In this document: positions 1 through 7,418 of the stretch, piece by piece
Numbering within the stretch: the first letter of the stretch is position 1
How the letters are laid out: every line of letters begins with the position of its first letter
Source: an uncultured Deferribacteraceae bacterium
GTDB lineage: Bacteria > Chrysiogenota > Deferribacteres > Deferribacterales > Mucispirillaceae
DNA length: 9,582 nucleotides
NCBI GenBank assembly: GCA_947039055.1
Contig: CAMQYB010000055.1
Location: 1-9,582 of the forward strand
Direction: 5' to 3'
Made by a program: the position numbers and the translations under genes
The notes under the pieces: generated by a model
The model's input: only the letters and a program-made list of their open reading frames with translations
Database searches by the model: none
Told to the model about the DNA's origin: nothing

Positions 1-30
1 TATTAATTTTGATCAAATCGTATAATACCT

Positions 31-121
31 AAACTTATAATAATCTAAATTGCACAATGTTTATATATCAACTTAAATACGTTATTTCATTAACACTTCA
101 AACTTACAATAATCTACATTG
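31..121. repeat. Pair of 22-bp imperfect direct repeats downstream of rqcP
   Basis: Two 22-base copies at 31-52 and 100-121 differ at three positions and are offset by 69 bases. An 8-base inverted repeat (CACAATGT at 53-60, ACATTGTG at 116-123) lies at their edges. This AT-rich sequence follows the rqcP stop codon. I see no convincing T-tract terminator and no coding sequence in bases 1-158. The function is unknown, and local duplication is the simplest explanation. Confidence 0.5.
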
Positions 122-158
122 TGGAAATAAATCACAGTATTTAATCGTAAAACTATAA

Positions 159-434
159 CTACATGTCATGCACACTTTTACTCTTATAATCCAACAACTT
201 TATATAATCATCTAAACTATCTTTCTTTATACTGTTTGATTTTGGGATATCTAAAACCTCTAACTCTTTTGAAAAATTCCAAAAATCTAAAAGTATTTTA
301 TCGCCAACTTTAACATTATATGATGCTTTAACTTTTCTGCCATCAACCGATATAGTACCCTCTGTTGCTGCTTCATTTGCAACCGTTCTACGTTTTATAA
401 GTTGAGTGACTTTCATGAATTTATCTAATCGCAT
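159..434 (-). CDS. rqcP: S4-domain RNA-binding protein, RqcP (YabO)/Hsp15 type
   Basis: A 91-residue protein that is almost entirely one S4 RNA-binding fold. It begins MRLDKFMKVTQLIKRRT, very close to the signature of Bacillus RqcP (formerly YabO), and continues with the usual IS-DGR-KAS and VKVGD elements near residues 28-45. In this family RqcP binds the obstructed large ribosomal subunit and supports C-terminal tail addition by RqcH during ribosome-associated quality control, while the related Hsp15 binds released 50S subunits carrying peptidyl-tRNA. The length fits RqcP (about 86 residues) better than Hsp15 (about 130). The ATG start is preceded by AAGGTGAAGAG, although AGGTGA lies about 12 bases away. 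It is the last gene of the apparent operon, 70 bases after surA. In Bacillus subtilis yabO also lies close downstream of mfd, so the association may be old. The family call is firm; the exact pathway depends on an RqcH that is not in this window. Confidence 0.88.
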   Translation of the reverse strand: MRLDKFMKVTQLIKRRTVANEAATEGTISVDGRKVKASYNVKVGDKILLDFWNFSKELEVLDIPKSNSIKKDSLDDYIKLLDYKSKSVHDM

Positions 435-504
435 ATTGTTTTCTCTTCACCTTAATATCTATAAACTTTTACGATTATTGATGTTATATGGTTTTAATCT
501 TAAT

Positions 505-1440
505 CTATTTTCTAATTATTACTGTTGACTCTCTGCTTCTATCTAACCAGTTTTGAAAAACTAAATTAAACTGTTTTTCCATAGCTTTTTCTGTGAGTGC
601 AGCTTTTGTTTCTTTATCGAAATTATATTTATCTTCTTTACTGATAAGATAAAATACACCCCACTTATCGTTTATTTCAAACGTGTTTGATATACTTCCA
701 ACTTCAATATCTTTTAATGCACCTTGCATCTCTTCACTTAAAAGTTCGTAATCCATGAAACCCATATATCCACCTTCAGACGACGTTGCATCAACTGAAA
801 ATTCTTTCGCTAACTCACTAAAATTGTCACCTGATTTAAACTTTTTAATAATCTTTGATATATCTTTCTTTTTATCAGCTAATATAATTCTTACTTCATA
901 TCTATCATATAAATTATAATCATCTGGACTTAAGTTTACAATATCAATTAAATCCTTATTCACAACTATTATCTTAGGCATCAATATCTGATTTCTAACT
1001 CTTGAACTTAATATCTCATTACGTAACTGATATCTATATTTAGCCATAGTTAATCCCTCTTCTGAGAGTGATTTCTCTAACTTCTCTATAGTCAATTTAT
1101 TACGTGTCAAAATCTCTACTATAACCTGTTCAACTTCCATGTCTGATACAGTTATACCCTCTCTTGATGCTGCAATTTCAACCACATATTGATCTATTAA
1201 ATAACTTACAACTTGTGAGATATACTCCTTCATTGTTGATGCTCGAAGTTCTTCATCTTCAATATTAAGAATTTGTGTATACTGCTTTTCATCTAAATTA
1301 CGTGCATCGTAATCTGTGATAATTTTGTTACCTACATGAGCCAATATAGTGTTAATTCTTTCTGCTTTTAATATATTTGGAATAGTTATCAAGATTAAAA
1401 TCATTAACAATCTTAATATCTGCTTTCTCATATAATTCAT
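505..1440 (-). CDS. surA: SurA-type periplasmic chaperone / peptidyl-prolyl isomerase
   Basis: A 311-residue exported protein. Residues 1-26 form a signal peptide: basic MRK near the start, a Leu/Ile-rich core, and likely cleavage after LKA. Next comes a helical SurA N-terminal chaperone region beginning INTILAHVGNKIITDYD, then one parvulin (PpiC) domain at roughly residues 181-270, recognised by FSELAKEFSVDAT, GGYMGF and WGVFYLI. A C-terminal helix contains the SurA-like NWLDRSRESTVIIRK. E. coli SurA has two parvulin domains; this shorter form with one is common outside the Enterobacteria. SurA escorts unfolded beta-barrel proteins across the periplasm to the BAM complex. The ATG is preceded by AGAGGT eight bases away, which supports this start even though it puts the whole signal peptide inside the 3' end of the upstream PpiC gene (89-base overlap, different frame). 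It sits between that lipoprotein gene and rqcP. Confidence 0.9.
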   Translation of the reverse strand: MNYMRKQILRLLMILILITIPNILKAERINTILAHVGNKIITDYDARNLDEKQYTQILNIEDEELRASTMKEYISQVVSYLIDQYVVEIAASREGITVSDMEVEQVIVEILTRNKLTIEKLEKSLSEEGLTMAKYRYQLRNEILSSRVRNQILMPKIIVVNKDLIDIVNLSPDDYNLYDRYEVRIILADKKKDISKIIKKFKSGDNFSELAKEFSVDATSSEGGYMGFMDYELLSEEMQGALKDIEVGSISNTFEINDKWGVFYLISKEDKYNFDKETKAALTEKAMEKQFNLVFQNWLDRSRESTVIIRK

Positions 1441-2353
1441 CTATATACACCTCTAATTTATCTTGTTTCTTTTTTTGTTTTATAAACTCAATTATCTCTG
1501 CCTTAGCTGCAGTTAGTCGTTGTATTCCACCTGGCTTAAACTCACTTACATAAAAAATGTGGTAACCGTTAGTTTCTGATTTCAAAACCTTACTATACTT
1601 ATTAACTTTTAATTTAAACACTGAATCAAATATATCTGAAACATTACTATCTTTTTCTATAAATCCTAGATCGCCACCATCAACTGCATCTGGTGAGTCT
1701 GAAAATCTTTCTGCAACTTCACTAAATGCAAATCCTTTCTGAAGCTCTGCATACGCTTTTTCTATCTTCACTAAATCAGCTGAGTAAATATGACTCACAT
1801 GAACTTTGTATGGATTTGTAAATTGCTTCCGATTACTATTATAATATGCCAATATCTCATTCTCTGTAACTGTTAAATTGTCTTCCGATACCTTGCTTAT
1901 TAACATCTCTATCTTCGACATATTATTAATATCTTTTATCATATCAATATTATCCGTATAATACGAATCTGTACCAATCTTTAAATCATACGCTCCCTTA
2001 GCAGTTCTTAAACTATTAAGTGATCTATCTAGTTCTGTATCAAAAAACACTATCTCTAATCTGCTCGCTTCATTTAAAAGAAGATTGTACTCAACAAACT
2101 TATCTACTAAAAATTTTAAAACCTCTGCGTTAGAGTATGATGCTTCATCCATCTCGTTTATAGTAAGCTTATTAAATTCATATATATCTTTCTCGGTATA
2201 CCCTTTATTTGATATCATCAAAACTGGAGTATCAACATACATATCCTCAACATTTATCTTCTCATCAACTGCTAGATCATTCGATTTTTCACAACCATAT
2301 ACTGATATAAATAACGATATGAAAATAAATAAAAATGAAAAATATCTAAACAT
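1352..2353 (-). CDS. PpiC/parvulin-domain peptidyl-prolyl isomerase lipoprotein
   Basis: A 333-residue protein with an N-terminal hydrophobic, Phe-rich signal sequence ending in VYGC, an acceptable lipobox, so Cys21 is the probable lipidated residue and the protein is probably membrane-anchored on the periplasmic side. The middle is a SurA_N/PrsA-like helical region. The parvulin domain lies at roughly residues 183-275, with HVSHIY, FSEVAERFSDSPDAVDGGDLGF-type residues split over this segment, and NGYHIFYV. It resembles PrsA/PpiD/SurA foldases, but I cannot assign a specific symbol. It begins 32 bases after mfd; the nearest Shine-Dalgarno-like AAGGAG is about 13 bases from the ATG, longer than ideal, so translation may depend partly on coupling to mfd. 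Its 3' end overlaps the surA signal peptide by 89 bases. Two consecutive parvulin proteins suggest a small outer-membrane-protein or lipoprotein folding cassette (inference). Confidence 0.87.
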   Translation of the reverse strand: MFRYFSFLFIFISLFISVYGCEKSNDLAVDEKINVEDMYVDTPVLMISNKGYTEKDIYEFNKLTINEMDEASYSNAEVLKFLVDKFVEYNLLLNEASRLEIVFFDTELDRSLNSLRTAKGAYDLKIGTDSYYTDNIDMIKDINNMSKIEMLISKVSEDNLTVTENEILAYYNSNRKQFTNPYKVHVSHIYSADLVKIEKAYAELQKGFAFSEVAERFSDSPDAVDGGDLGFIEKDSNVSDIFDSVFKLKVNKYSKVLKSETNGYHIFYVSEFKPGGIQRLTAAKAEIIEFIKQKKKQDKLEVYIDELYEKADIKIVNDFNLDNYSKYIKSRKN

Positions 2354-2385
2354 AAATTTATATTAACTCCTTCACTTGATAACGA

Positions 2386-5300
2386 TTATGACAAAACTTC
2401 TCCACTATATAAATTAACAAAAATATCCGTTAATTCTACAATACCATTACCACCCATAATCGATATATCTAACTCGTACTCTGACTTAAACCTATACTTC
2501 ATTTTAGCAGTATTTAATTTATTTACAAGATTTTCATAAGAAACTTTTGTATCTTTTGAAAATATAATCTTACCACTTCGCTCGCCTATACTAATCTTAA
2601 TAACACCTAACTTAGATGCTATCGTTTTGATAAGCATTATATTTGATAAATTAATAACCTCTAAAGGTAGCTCACCGTAACTTTCTGTAAGCTCTCTAAG
2701 AAGATTTACAATAGATAATGGATCATCATATAATGAAAATTGTCTGTAATAATCAAACCTTATTCTAGGGTTTTCTATATACGATACAGGTATAAAATAT
2801 GGTAACTGAGAGAGAATTTCACAATCAGTTATATCATCAGTACCAGAACTTCCTTTAAGCTCATTCACTGCATCATCAATCATCTTAACGTAAAGCTCGT
2901 ATCCGATTTTTACAACAAAACCTGATTGATCTGCACCTAATATATCACCTGCTCCACGTAACTGTAAATCATACATAGCTATCTTGAAACCACTACCTAA
3001 ATCTGATAACTGTTCAACTATCGTTAATCGCTTCTGTGCTATATCTGTTAATGATGAAAAATTTTCTATCAGTAAATAACAGTAACCTCGCTCTGTTGAT
3101 CTTCCAACTCTACCCTTTAATTGATATAATTGTGATAAACCAAACGATCCTGCTTTATTTATTATTATAGTATTTACATTCGGAATATCTATACCATTCT
3201 CGATGATTGTTGTTGATATTAATATATCTATTTCGCCTGAATAAAAGAGTTGTAAAATCTTCTCTAACTCATTACTATTCATCTGTCCATGAGCTATCGC
3301 AATTGAAGCCTCAGGTACGATCGCTTTTATTTTATCGTGGATAGAAATTATATCTGATATTCTGTTATGAAGAAAAAATACCTGTCCATCTCGCTTTAAC
3401 TCTTTAACAATCGCCTCTTTAACATCATCGTAATTATTTATAATTGATACGATTACTGGCAACCTATGTTCAGGTGGAGTCTCTATTATACTAATATCAC
3501 GTATACCAGATAATGATAACTGTAACGTTCTTGGGATCGGTGTTGCAGATAATGCTAAGGTATCAACATTACGTTTAAGTGCCGACAACTTTTCTTTATG
3601 ATTAACTCCAAACCGTTGCTCTTCATCTATTACCAGTAAACCTAAATCTTTAAATATTACATCTTTTGATAGAAGTTTATGCGTACCGATTATTATATCA
3701 ATCTCGCCGTCTGATAACTTCTTATAAATTGTTTTGATCTCAGCTCCTGATCTAAACCTTGATATATAATCAACGTTCGCTGCAAGCCCACCGAACCTAT
3801 TCTTAAATGTGTCGTAATGTTGTTTAGCTAAAATTGTTGTAGGCACAAGAACTGCAACCTGCTTATCTGATATAATAGCCTTGCAAGCAGCACGCATAGC
3901 AACCTCTGTTTTACCAAATCCAACATCGCCACAAACTAATCTTTCCATAGGGATCTCTGATTCCATATCGCTATAAATATCCATGATCGCCGTCAACTGA
4001 TCCTCTGTTTCATCGTACGGAAACGATCCTTCAAAATCAGATAGTATGACACCGTCATCTATAAATGAGTAACCTTTTTTAGCCTTACGCTCTGCGTATA
4101 ATCTTAATAGATCAACAGCAACTTCTTTAGCAGATTTCTTAGCGTGTTTTTTTAATTTTTGCCATGCTGATGTTTTTAATGAATTTATTCTAGGAGCTGA
4201 ATTGCCTATCCCTATATATTTCTGCACCATAGTGATAGATTGTAACGGAACATATAATCTATCTTCACCTTCATAAGCTATCTCTAAAAAATCACCTTCA
4301 ACTTCACCCAACATCATGTGATTTAATCCACGATATACACCTATACCATGATTTATATGAACAACGTAATCGCCGTCTTCAAGATCAGATATTTTAGTGT
4401 TAAAAACATCTTTCTTCTTCTCTTTCTTTCGCTTACGTTTTGCGTATCCAAAAATATCAAGATCTGTTACTAAAATAGTTTTGTTACCGCTATCTATAAA
4501 TCCACCTGATACAGGTTCTCTATAAATATATATAGCTTGGTTATCAGTGAGCGACATATCCGTTATAATGCTCACGGGGATTTCATAATCTTTAATAAAA
4601 TTTATAAAAAAATTGTAAAACTGTTCACTATCAATACTAACTACTACTTTATATTTTTTATCTAAATACTCTTTCAATATTTTTATAGCTTCTGCTAATG
4701 AGCTATAAATATTAACTTTCTCATAAATAAATTTTGATATTAAACTACTATAATTTAACGATTCACTATCAAGCCCTGATGAAACATCTGTTATTAAACT
4801 GTAACTACTCGTTGTGATTGATTTGAACGCCTCTGTATAATCAATAAAATTTCTTATAAGTTTATGTGCTAAATTATTGTCACCTAATCTATCTTTGATA
4901 CTGTACGACTCTCGCTCTAACGTCTCTCTAATATCTTGATCTAATATAAAAAACTCTGCGTCTTTAATATAGTCAAATATCGTTCCACTCTTAATTGATA
5001 GTAGAGGTTGCAACCAGTGTGATCCTGCAAATTTACCGAAACTATCTGCACGTTCATTATATTTTTCATACTCGGATAAACTTGATTGGAAGTCTTTTGT
5101 TGATATTATCATCTCTGATGCTGGAAGGATTTTAAGCGTATCTATATCTTCTATCTTTGATTGAGTTTCATAATCGTATGAATAAATTTTTTCTATCTCA
5201 TCATCAAAATATTCTAACCTTATCGGGTTGCTACGTCCTGATGGAAAAATATCAAGTATGTCGCCTCTCGTTGTATACTCTCCGATACCTGATACAAACT

Positions 5301-5721
5301 CAACACGAACATAACCTAATAGATCAAGCGAATTTTCAAAATTGCTTTGTGGCATAATGCTCATTTTTTTAATTGTAACAATTGATGATGAAAAAAGTTG
5401 TATTGATGGAACTTTTTTTAATATTGAGTACGGTGTTAAGATTGTAATATATTCATCTAAATTTATAAACTTATCTAATGCTGCTGCTCGCTTAGATAAT
5501 ATTTTAGGTAGAACTCTAGCCTCTTCAAACGGCTCTTGTGTCCACTCTGGAAAATCTATAAATTTATCGAAACAGTTAAAAAGATTGATATCAGACGCAA
5601 TGAGATCTGCTACCTTCTGATTAGGCACCACTATAACTGTACGTTTACTCTTGCTACGTTTTAATACTTCAATAACTTTTGAAGAGCCCCAAGCGTTATG
5701 ATAAGATTTAAGTAATGCTAT
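2386..5721 (-). CDS. mfd: Transcription-repair coupling factor Mfd
   Basis: Mfd removes RNA polymerase stalled at DNA lesions and recruits UvrA. Numbering from the GTG at 5631, the order is: UvrB-like region with EYTTRGDILDIFP near 118-130; RNAP-interacting CarD-like domain at about 415-475 (GDYVVHINHGIGVYRG); Walker A GDVGFGKT at 568-575; DEEQ box at 669-672; SATPIPRTL from 695; motif VI GRVGR at 840-844; and a C-terminal TRCF domain. From that GTG the protein would have 1081 residues and would start inside the first beta-strand of the UvrB-like domain. The same frame stays open upstream and encodes AWGSSKVIEVLKRSKSKRTV, which aligns with the degenerate P-loop region of other Mfd proteins. 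No ATG, GTG or TTG exists there, so I place the start provisionally at ATA 5721-5719, which overlaps the gmhA stop as ATAG and gives 1111 residues. The identity is certain; the start is not. Confidence 0.95.
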   Translation of the reverse strand: MALLKSYHNAWGSSKVIEVLKRSKSKRTVIVVPNQKVADLIASDINLFNCFDKFIDFPEWTQEPFEEARVLPKILSKRAAALDKFINLDEYITILTPYSILKKVPSIQLFSSSIVTIKKMSIMPQSNFENSLDLLGYVRVEFVSGIGEYTTRGDILDIFPSGRSNPIRLEYFDDEIEKIYSYDYETQSKIEDIDTLKILPASEMIISTKDFQSSLSEYEKYNERADSFGKFAGSHWLQPLLSIKSGTIFDYIKDAEFFILDQDIRETLERESYSIKDRLGDNNLAHKLIRNFIDYTEAFKSITTSSYSLITDVSSGLDSESLNYSSLISKFIYEKVNIYSSLAEAIKILKEYLDKKYKVVVSIDSEQFYNFFINFIKDYEIPVSIITDMSLTDNQAIYIYREPVSGGFIDSGNKTILVTDLDIFGYAKRKRKKEKKKDVFNTKISDLEDGDYVVHINHGIGVYRGLNHMMLGEVEGDFLEIAYEGEDRLYVPLQSITMVQKYIGIGNSAPRINSLKTSAWQKLKKHAKKSAKEVAVDLLRLYAERKAKKGYSFIDDGVILSDFEGSFPYDETEDQLTAIMDIYSDMESEIPMERLVCGDVGFGKTEVAMRAACKAIISDKQVAVLVPTTILAKQHYDTFKNRFGGLAANVDYISRFRSGAEIKTIYKKLSDGEIDIIIGTHKLLSKDVIFKDLGLLVIDEEQRFGVNHKEKLSALKRNVDTLALSATPIPRTLQLSLSGIRDISIIETPPEHRLPVIVSIINNYDDVKEAIVKELKRDGQVFFLHNRISDIISIHDKIKAIVPEASIAIAHGQMNSNELEKILQLFYSGEIDILISTTIIENGIDIPNVNTIIINKAGSFGLSQLYQLKGRVGRSTERGYCYLLIENFSSLTDIAQKRLTIVEQLSDLGSGFKIAMYDLQLRGAGDILGADQSGFVVKIGYELYVKMIDDAVNELKGSSGTDDITDCEILSQLPYFIPVSYIENPRIRFDYYRQFSLYDDPLSIVNLLRELTESYGELPLEVINLSNIMLIKTIASKLGVIKISIGERSGKIIFSKDTKVSYENLVNKLNTAKMKYRFKSEYELDISIMGGNGIVELTDIFVNLYSGEVLS

Positions 5722-6305
5722 TTTGAAAACCTGCCAAACATTATTTCATCAACTAAGCCACATATTATATGTGCAGCTAAAATATGGATCTCTTGAACTC
5801 GTGCCGTTATTTTGCTATCTGCTATAAAAATATTGTCACAGATACCTTTCATCTTGCCACCGCTACCACCTGTAAAACCGACAACCCTTGCACCTGTTTT
5901 AGAAGCTTTTGTTAAACCTCTAATCACATTTTCTGAATTGCCACTTGTTGAAAATCCCCACACTATATCGTTACTTGATACAAGTGCTGAAACCTGCTTT
6001 TCAAATATACTATCAAATGTGAAATCGTTTCCAACTGCTGTTAATAACGATGTGTCTGTTGTTAATGCGATAGCTGGTAAAGGAGGTCTTTCCATTACAA
6101 AACGGTTCACAAACTCTGCTGCAATATGCTGTGAATCGCCAGCCGATCCACCATTACCAAATAGGTATAATTTTCCACCACTAATAAACGATTTTGCAAT
6201 CTCTGTTGAAAAATCAACCAATACATCTTGCTGAACTTCATCAGCTCTAAGCTTATTATGAACTTGAACCGACTCATCTATTATTGAAGCTATATAATTT
6301 CTCAT
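5718..6305 (-). CDS. gmhA: Phosphoheptose isomerase GmhA (sedoheptulose-7-phosphate isomerase)
   Basis: GmhA converts sedoheptulose 7-phosphate to D-glycero-D-manno-heptose 7-phosphate, the first step toward the ADP-heptose used in LPS core or heptosylated glycans; it acts in the cytoplasm. The SIS fold is clear: LFGNGGSAGDSQHIAAEF near residues 48-65, FSTSGNSENV near 118-127 and TGGSGG near 145-150. Counting from the chosen start, the zinc and catalytic residues His60, Glu64, Gln171 and His179 are present, each one position lower than in E. coli GmhA (61, 65, 172, 180). I chose the ATG at 6305 (195 residues) because GAGG lies six bases upstream of it; another ATG at 6317 would add MRIT but has no ribosome-binding site. 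The gene ends in a four-base overlap with the proposed mfd start and is preceded by a 19-bp tandem array. DiaA-like SIS proteins are an alternative, but the metal ligands favour GmhA. Confidence 0.88.
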   Translation of the reverse strand: MRNYIASIIDESVQVHNKLRADEVQQDVLVDFSTEIAKSFISGGKLYLFGNGGSAGDSQHIAAEFVNRFVMERPPLPAIALTTDTSLLTAVGNDFTFDSIFEKQVSALVSSNDIVWGFSTSGNSENVIRGLTKASKTGARVVGFTGGSGGKMKGICDNIFIADSKITARVQEIHILAAHIICGLVDEIMFGRFSK

Positions 6306-6435
6306 TGTTATCCTCATCTAAAAAAAATGTCTTTATCTATAAAGAACATCTTAATCTATAAAATATCTTAACCTAAAAAAAGTATCGTAATTTATCAAGC
6401 GTATCTTAATCTATAAAGTGTACATTACTATAAAA
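6306..6435 (-). repeat. Seven-unit ~19-bp degenerate tandem array forming the gmhA leader
   Basis: Read on the minus strand, this stretch divides without gaps into seven units of 17-19 bases: 6418-6435, 6399-6417, 6382-6398, 6363-6381, 6344-6362, 6325-6343 and 6306-6324. The best copies read TTTATAGATTAAGATACGC and TTTATAGATTAAGATGTTC; the last is TTTTTAGATGAGGATAACA, immediately followed by the gmhA ATG at 6305. The GAGG of this last unit is the gmhA Shine-Dalgarno sequence, and the corresponding bases of the other units (TAAG, AAAG, TACG) are SD-like but weaker. A further decayed copy may begin at the yraN stop codon. The array fills nearly all of the yraN-gmhA gap. Confidence 0.75.
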
Positions 6436-6453
6436 GTCTATCTTGTAATTCTA

Positions 6454-6795
6454 CTATAACTCGAAAGCGTTTTCAATATGATTTATTTCATCACTATCTA
6501 TTGATATAATATCAAACCTCGCAAGCCACTCATCACCCTTGTTTAGTAGATACCTATTTGCTGTATAAATAATTTTTTTCTGCTTAACTAATGTTACTGC
6601 ATCAACTCCTGATCCGTAACTTTTTGATGATCTCGTTTTAACCTCTACAAAAACATACACACCATCAATCGTTGCGATTATATCTATCTCGCCTCTATTT
6701 GATCTGTAATTTCTCTCATTGATTTTATACCCTTTATTTATAAGATAGGTAACAGCTTTATCTTCACCATTATCACCTATAGTTTTTGTAGACAT
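6454..6795 (-). CDS. yraN: YraN family protein (UPF0102), predicted PD-(D/E)XK nuclease fold
   Basis: A 113-residue protein of the YraN/UPF0102 family. The family landmarks are all present: G-x-x-GE at residues 7-11 (GDNGE), RSNRGEIDIIA at 31-41, and VFVEVKTR at 48-55, followed by a basic helix KQKKIIYTANRYL. Asp38, Glu51 and Lys53 sit where the active-site residues of a PD-(D/E)XK (Holliday-junction-resolvase-like) fold are expected. The biochemical role of the family is not settled, so a nuclease function is an inference from fold. The ATG has an excellent ribosome-binding site, AGAGGTGAT, five bases upstream. It follows rnhB by 32 bases; adjacency of rnhB and yraN is a very common bacterial arrangement and supports both calls. 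The usual family length is about 115-130 residues, so the gene is intact. Confidence 0.9.
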   Translation of the reverse strand: MSTKTIGDNGEDKAVTYLINKGYKINERNYRSNRGEIDIIATIDGVYVFVEVKTRSSKSYGSGVDAVTLVKQKKIIYTANRYLLNKGDEWLARFDIISIDSDEINHIENAFEL

Positions 6796-6827
6796 AATAT
6801 ATCACCTCTAATAAGCACTATAAATAA

Positions 6828-7418
6828 TTAAAACTTTTTTAAAAAACTTAATCTATGTATCGGAAGAAATCCGTACTTTTTTATAGCCTCTGTATGGATC
6901 TTTGTGCCGTAACCAAAATTTCTCTCAAACCCGTATTCAGGATAAAGTTTCGACAAATTAATCATTAATCTATCTCTATACACTTTTGCTATAATTGATG
7001 CAGCCGATACAGAAATATATTTATCATCAGCTTTATTCTCTGATAACATCGGCGTTGTGATATTGTTAAGTTTTACAGAATCAATTATTATTTTATCGTA
7101 ATGAATTTTACTATTATTATTAATATCAATATTTAGATTTTTCGAAGTAGTTAGATTATTTAACGCTAAATGCATAGCTTGTTTAGTCGCTTGAAGTATA
7201 TTTATTTTATCTATTATAGCGTTGCACACAACACCTATACCTATCGCTATTGCATGGTATCTTATCGTTTCATCTAAAATCTCTCTCTTTTTAAAAGCGA
7301 TTTTTTTAGAATCTTTAATCTGTTCATTCTCGTAACCACTAGGTAGTAGACACGCAGCTGCAACGACTGGTCCTGCAAGACAGCCTCTACCAACTTCATC
7401 TATTCCAACTATGAGCAT
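6828..7418 (-). CDS. rnhB: Ribonuclease HII
   Basis: RNase HII nicks DNA at misincorporated ribonucleotides and degrades RNA in RNA-DNA hybrids. The N-terminal GIDEVGRGCLAGPVVAA supplies catalytic Asp7 and Glu8; Asp113 lies in KIIIDS, and Asp149 in the VSAASIIAKVYRDRLM region. The C-terminal YPEYGF, GYGTKIH and HRLSF motifs are also present, giving a complete protein of 196 residues. Two small departures: the third acidic residue is followed by Ser rather than the usual Gly, and an Asn/Ile-rich stretch around residues 87-105 looks like a loop expanded under AT pressure. The ATG overlaps the 3' end of hypB by 10 bases and has AAGAAGAG immediately upstream, so the two genes are probably translationally coupled. 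yraN follows 32 bases later. Confidence 0.94.
   Translation of the reverse strand: MLIVGIDEVGRGCLAGPVVAAACLLPSGYENEQIKDSKKIAFKKREILDETIRYHAIAIGIGVVCNAIIDKINILQATKQAMHLALNNLTTSKNLNIDINNNSKIHYDKIIIDSVKLNNITTPMLSENKADDKYISVSAASIIAKVYRDRLMINLSKLYPEYGFERNFGYGTKIHTEAIKKYGFLPIHRLSFLKKF

Noticed and set aside
2085..2366. Open frame on the plus strand opposite the PpiC gene (93 codons)
   Set aside because: It is the antisense shadow of a clear lipoprotein gene, its translation resembles no family, and AT-rich coding sequence leaves such frames open.
5157..5620. Two overlapping plus-strand open frames opposite the start of mfd
   Set aside because: The minus strand carries conserved Mfd domains throughout; the plus-strand products have no recognisable motif and no ribosome-binding site I trust.
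5812..6234. Plus-strand frame of 140 codons opposite gmhA
   Set aside because: It mirrors the conserved SIS-domain codons of gmhA, which explains its length; there is no independent evidence of coding.
6318..6453. CRISPR array suggested by regular repeats before gmhA
   Set aside because: The units are contiguous, about 19 bases, degenerate and without spacers, so this is a tandem repeat.
7087..7160. Asn/Ile-rich insertion in RNase HII as a sign of a broken gene
   Set aside because: The frame is intact and all catalytic motifs on both sides are present; a loop expanded under AT bias is sufficient explanation.
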